From assembly GCA_050946655.1 (NCBI GenBank), contig JBMNVE010000071.1, forward strand, positions 1 to 8,077: DNA of 8,077 nucleotides. The letters run 5' to 3'. Below are positions 6,348 to 8,077 of this stretch, one piece after another. The position numbers and the translations under genes are program-made. The notes below the pieces were generated by a model. That model saw nothing but the letters and a program-made list of their open reading frames with translations. It was not told where the DNA came from and did no database searches. The DNA comes from JAXGRD01 sp050946655. GTDB lineage: Bacteria > Bacillota > Clostridia > Peptostreptococcales > Anaerovoracaceae. The number at the start of each line of letters is the position of its first letter. Within the stretch, counting starts at the first letter, position 1.

Positions 6348-6830
6348 TACTTTTTTCACTAACTCAATGGCTTCCTTTCCGCTCATGTGATCAATGGTGA
6401 GTTCCAACATGGTCACCCGGGCCAACTGATCATCGATTTCCTTTCGCCTGCCCTCTTCATGGTCGGGAGAAAACTTTGCCGCAAGGATCTCAAGAGTCCT
6501 TCGCTTCTCGGCCTCTTCCCGGATAACCCTGATTTTTCCAAAGACCACGGCGCTGCGAAAATAGGTGGTATATTCCTCCGGGACTACCACATTCTCATCG
6601 ATCACGCTGAAAGAAACTTTATCATGTTTTTCTATGGCATCCAGCTTGTGCCCGGCGTTTGCACAATGAAAATATATTTTTCCCGCATCATACACATAAC
6701 TTATGGGAAGAGAATAGGTATATCCGCCATCGCCCATGAGTGCCAGGGTCCCTGCCGTTCCTCGTTGAAGGATTTCCACCGTCTTTTCTTCCGTCAGCAA
6801 CTGCTTTTTTCTTCGCATATCTCTAAACAT
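6336..6830 (-). CDS. PNPOx/NimA-like flavin-binding family protein
   Basis: Small soluble protein of 164 aa from the split-barrel pyridoxamine 5'-phosphate oxidase-like superfamily (COG3467, NimA-like group). Typical features are TAGTLALMGDGGYTYSLPIS (25-44), the strand-turn YVYDAGKIYFHCANAGHKLD (45-64) and YFRSAVVFGKIRVI (90-103). Known relatives are dimers that bind FMN, F420 or heme; some reduce nitroimidazoles. The cofactor and substrate here are not readable from sequence. The ATG at 6830 is preferred because AAGGA lies 7 nt upstream. An in-frame ATG at 6860 would overlap the upstream gene and add ten unlikely residues. Only 4 nt separate it from the GlsB-like stop, so the two are cotranscribed. 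The last codons lie in the terminator hairpin. Confidence 0.88.
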   Translation of the reverse strand: MFRDMRRKKQLLTEEKTVEILQRGTAGTLALMGDGGYTYSLPISYVYDAGKIYFHCANAGHKLDAIEKHDKVSFSVIDENVVVPEEYTTYFRSAVVFGKIRVIREEAEKRRTLEILAAKFSPDHEEGRRKEIDDQLARVTMLELTIDHMSGKEAIELVKKVDRE

Positions 6831-6834
6831 GGAG

Positions 6835-7089
6835 TCATCCTTGTTTTTTCCTAACGGCATTCAAGAGGAACAGGAGTATGCATGCACCAAAGACAGCTAC
6901 CAAAATGCTCCAAAGATTGAAGCCGGTAACCCCTTCAAACCCCATGAAGTTCATCACAAACCCACCGATGAGGGCCCCGATGATCCCTACTATAATGTTT
7001 CCCAAGAGGCCATTTCCGCTGTCCTTCATCAGCTTGCCCGCTATCCATCCGGCCAGCGCTCCTACCACCAACCATGCAATCAAACCCAT
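6835..7089 (-). CDS. GlsB/YeaQ/YmgE family stress-associated membrane protein
   Basis: Tiny glycine-rich membrane protein of 84 aa with three hydrophobic helices at about 2-18, 27-51 and 59-80. The signature MGLIAWLVVGALAGWIAGKL at the start and LLGNIIVGIIGALIGGFV in the middle are typical of the Transgly_assoc family (GlsB/YeaQ/YmgE). Such genes are often stress-induced, and their molecular role is unknown. GGAGG (7100-7096) lies 6 nt before the ATG. The gene follows the lipoprotein gene after 48 nt with no terminator and runs into the PNPOx-like gene with a 4-nt gap, so the three probably form one operon. Its position between a lipoprotein and a flavoprotein-like gene suggests an envelope or stress context only. 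Confidence 0.92.
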   Translation of the reverse strand: MGLIAWLVVGALAGWIAGKLMKDSGNGLLGNIIVGIIGALIGGFVMNFMGFEGVTGFNLWSILVAVFGACILLFLLNAVRKKQG

Positions 7090-7137
7090 AACTTACCTCC
7101 CAACTGTTCTCACGTTCTTCATTGCCATCCACGGGGT

Positions 7138-7599
7138 TCAATCCCCGATGCCTTCAATTTCGCCCTTGTGGACCTCCAGGAGAAAATCGAATTTCGCCCG
7201 ATCCGATGCCACGATTTTTATCCGGCTTTCGCCTTTCTTAAGGGTCAGTTCCTTCTCACCTACATCCTGGCCGGGTTCCGTCAATTCCGTTAACACAGTG
7301 ATCTCGTCATTGGGGGAAATGAACACCATCTTGACCCTACCTTTTTCAACCGAAATACCGTAAGCCACCTCCACGCTCTCTTCCCAAGGGACATCATACC
7401 TCCAAAGGGTTGCCATCCCGGTCATTTCTTTCACCCGTCCTCCGACGGTCGTGCCGGTCTTTGTCTGTGAGATATGGGATGCACTGTGGGAATTCCCATG
7501 TCTCAAAATCTTCTCATCGTCATCATAGACCTCCATATCGCAGGCCGATGCCACCAGCAAAAGGATAAGGGCCACGCTCACAATAATGATTTTTCTCAT
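7138..7599 (-). CDS. Small secreted lipoprotein of unknown function
   Basis: Lipoprotein of 153 aa. MRK and a hydrophobic stretch (IIIVSVALILLLVASAC) form a type II signal peptide with lipobox residues 17-20, so Cys20 should be lipidated and the protein anchored outside the cell membrane. A low-complexity acidic and polar linker (21-60) leads to a probable beta-sandwich domain with WRYDV (67-71), GISVEKGRVKMVFISPNDEI (81-100) and KKGESRIKIVASDRAKFDFL (121-140). The KGESRIKIV element recalls small clostridial lipoproteins of unknown role. The ATG at 7599 is chosen because AGGAGG lies 5 nt upstream and the signal peptide starts there. The frame stays open for 30 codons upstream but has no signal sequence. 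It is the first gene of a three-gene unit. Confidence 0.88.
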   Translation of the reverse strand: MRKIIIVSVALILLLVASACDMEVYDDDEKILRHGNSHSASHISQTKTGTTVGGRVKEMTGMATLWRYDVPWEESVEVAYGISVEKGRVKMVFISPNDEITVLTELTEPGQDVGEKELTLKKGESRIKIVASDRAKFDFLLEVHKGEIEGIGD

Positions 7600-7696
7600 A
7601 TTCTCCTCCTTGATACATATCCATCCGGTAACACCGCCGGGGCGGCTTTCCATCATGTAATATTCTACCACTTCTTTCCCGAATTTCACACTTCAT

Positions 7697-7731
7697 TTGC
7701 CAATTCTCTGTTTTCCATTATACTATAGGCA
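7697..7731 (+). promoter_or_regulatory. Candidate promoter for the arginase-family gene, overlapping a minus -10
   Basis: TTGCCA (7697-7702) and TATACT (7719-7724) have a 16-nt spacer on the plus strand, predicting a start point near 7731, the A of the first ATG. On the minus strand, TATAAT occupies 7722-7717, a possible -10 for the lipoprotein unit with a poor -35. The two boxes share bases, so divergent transcription may compete here. Confidence 0.5.
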
Positions 7732-8077
7732 TGGTGTCGAAAAAAGATTTTGAGATGAAAAAACACTTGAACCTTGTGATTCCACAATGGCAGGGGGGCG
7801 GACAAGATCTGAGCACCTACTACGGTGCCTTCGCCCTTGCGGAAAACTATTTGTCCGATGGGTCCTACAGGGAGGTCTTCATTACTAGGGGCGATATCAG
7901 CCCTGTTTCCCATGGGGTTTTAGGCTATGGGGAAATTCTCATGCAGCTGCGGAAAGCTGGGAAGCTTTTGGAGGAAGAGCGTCCCTCATCAGTCTTCACC
8001 GTCGGAGGCGGTTGTGATGCGGATATTCCTTGCATTGCATATCTCAGTGGGATATATGGGGAAGATATGACCGTAGT
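7731..8077 (+). CDS. Arginase/ureohydrolase family protein, 5' part
   Basis: The frame is open from 7731 to the window end (115 codons, incomplete). The N-terminal half of an arginase-fold protein is recognisable: LNLVIPQWQGGG (14-25), ITRGDISPVSHGVLGYGEIL (53-72), a helix, then SVFTVGGGCDADIPCIAYLS (87-106). The last corresponds to the GGDH strand that supplies the first Mn2+ ligand in arginase and agmatinase. Here it reads GGGCD, with Cys95 at the His place, as in divergent family members. The other metal motifs (DxHxD and DxD) would lie beyond the window, so activity cannot be judged. No Shine-Dalgarno precedes the ATG at 7731. Met at 7755 (MKKHLNL) is an alternative start that matches the family better but is also without a clear site. 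Confidence 0.78.
   Translation, partial: MVSKKDFEMKKHLNLVIPQWQGGGQDLSTYYGAFALAENYLSDGSYREVFITRGDISPVSHGVLGYGEILMQLRKAGKLLEEERPSSVFTVGGGCDADIPCIAYLSGIYGEDMTV

Noticed and set aside
7686..7913. Minus-strand 75-codon frame opposite the arginase-family gene
   Set aside because: It is antisense to a recognisable arginase-fold coding region and lacks its own features.
1..8077. CRISPR array, tRNA, rRNA, insertion sequence or prophage
   Set aside because: No regularly spaced repeats, no tRNA-like cloverleaf, no transposase or integrase motif and no flanking terminal repeats were seen.

Overview
The window looks like the chromosome of an anaerobic Firmicute of the clostridial type. Ribosome binding sites are strong GGAGG boxes, promoters are sigma-A-like, intrinsic terminators are frequent, several starts are TTG, and the biotin synthase is of the kind lacking the usual first [2Fe-2S] cysteine. 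Most genes have mid-range G+C. The first ~700 bases are clearly AT-rich and look foreign. I cannot name a genus.

Layout. (1) Positions 5415 down to 52, minus strand: one transcription unit. A sigma-A promoter (TTGACT, 17 bp, TAGAAT) is followed by a leader that folds as a yybP-ykoY (Mn2+) riboswitch. Its closing helix competes with an intrinsic terminator. Then come a Ca2+/Mn2+-type P-type ATPase, a cytoplasmic DsbA-like thioredoxin-fold protein and biotin synthase. The gene ends overlap, so translation is probably coupled. An AT-rich gene for a two-helix membrane protein of unknown function and a strong terminator close the unit. (2) Positions 5545-6219, plus strand: a divergent Nudix hydrolase gene with its own TATAAT box inside a perfect 8+8 palindrome, then a probably bidirectional terminator. 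(3) Positions 7599 down to 6321, minus strand: a three-gene unit for a small lipoprotein, a GlsB/YeaQ-type membrane protein and a flavin-binding PNPOx/NimA-like protein, closed by a terminator that holds the last stop codon in its loop. (4) From 7731, plus strand: the 5' part of an arginase-family gene running off the window, apparently without a Shine-Dalgarno sequence.

The most informative reading is the riboswitch. Established yybP-ykoY RNAs sense Mn2+ and often control Mn2+/Ca2+ efflux pumps, so the ATPase is best read as a Mn2+ (and/or Ca2+) exporter switched on by its substrate. That a redox-type thioredoxin-fold protein and an iron-sulfur biotin synthase lie in the same unit, with no other biotin genes in view, is unusual and is the main point to follow up.
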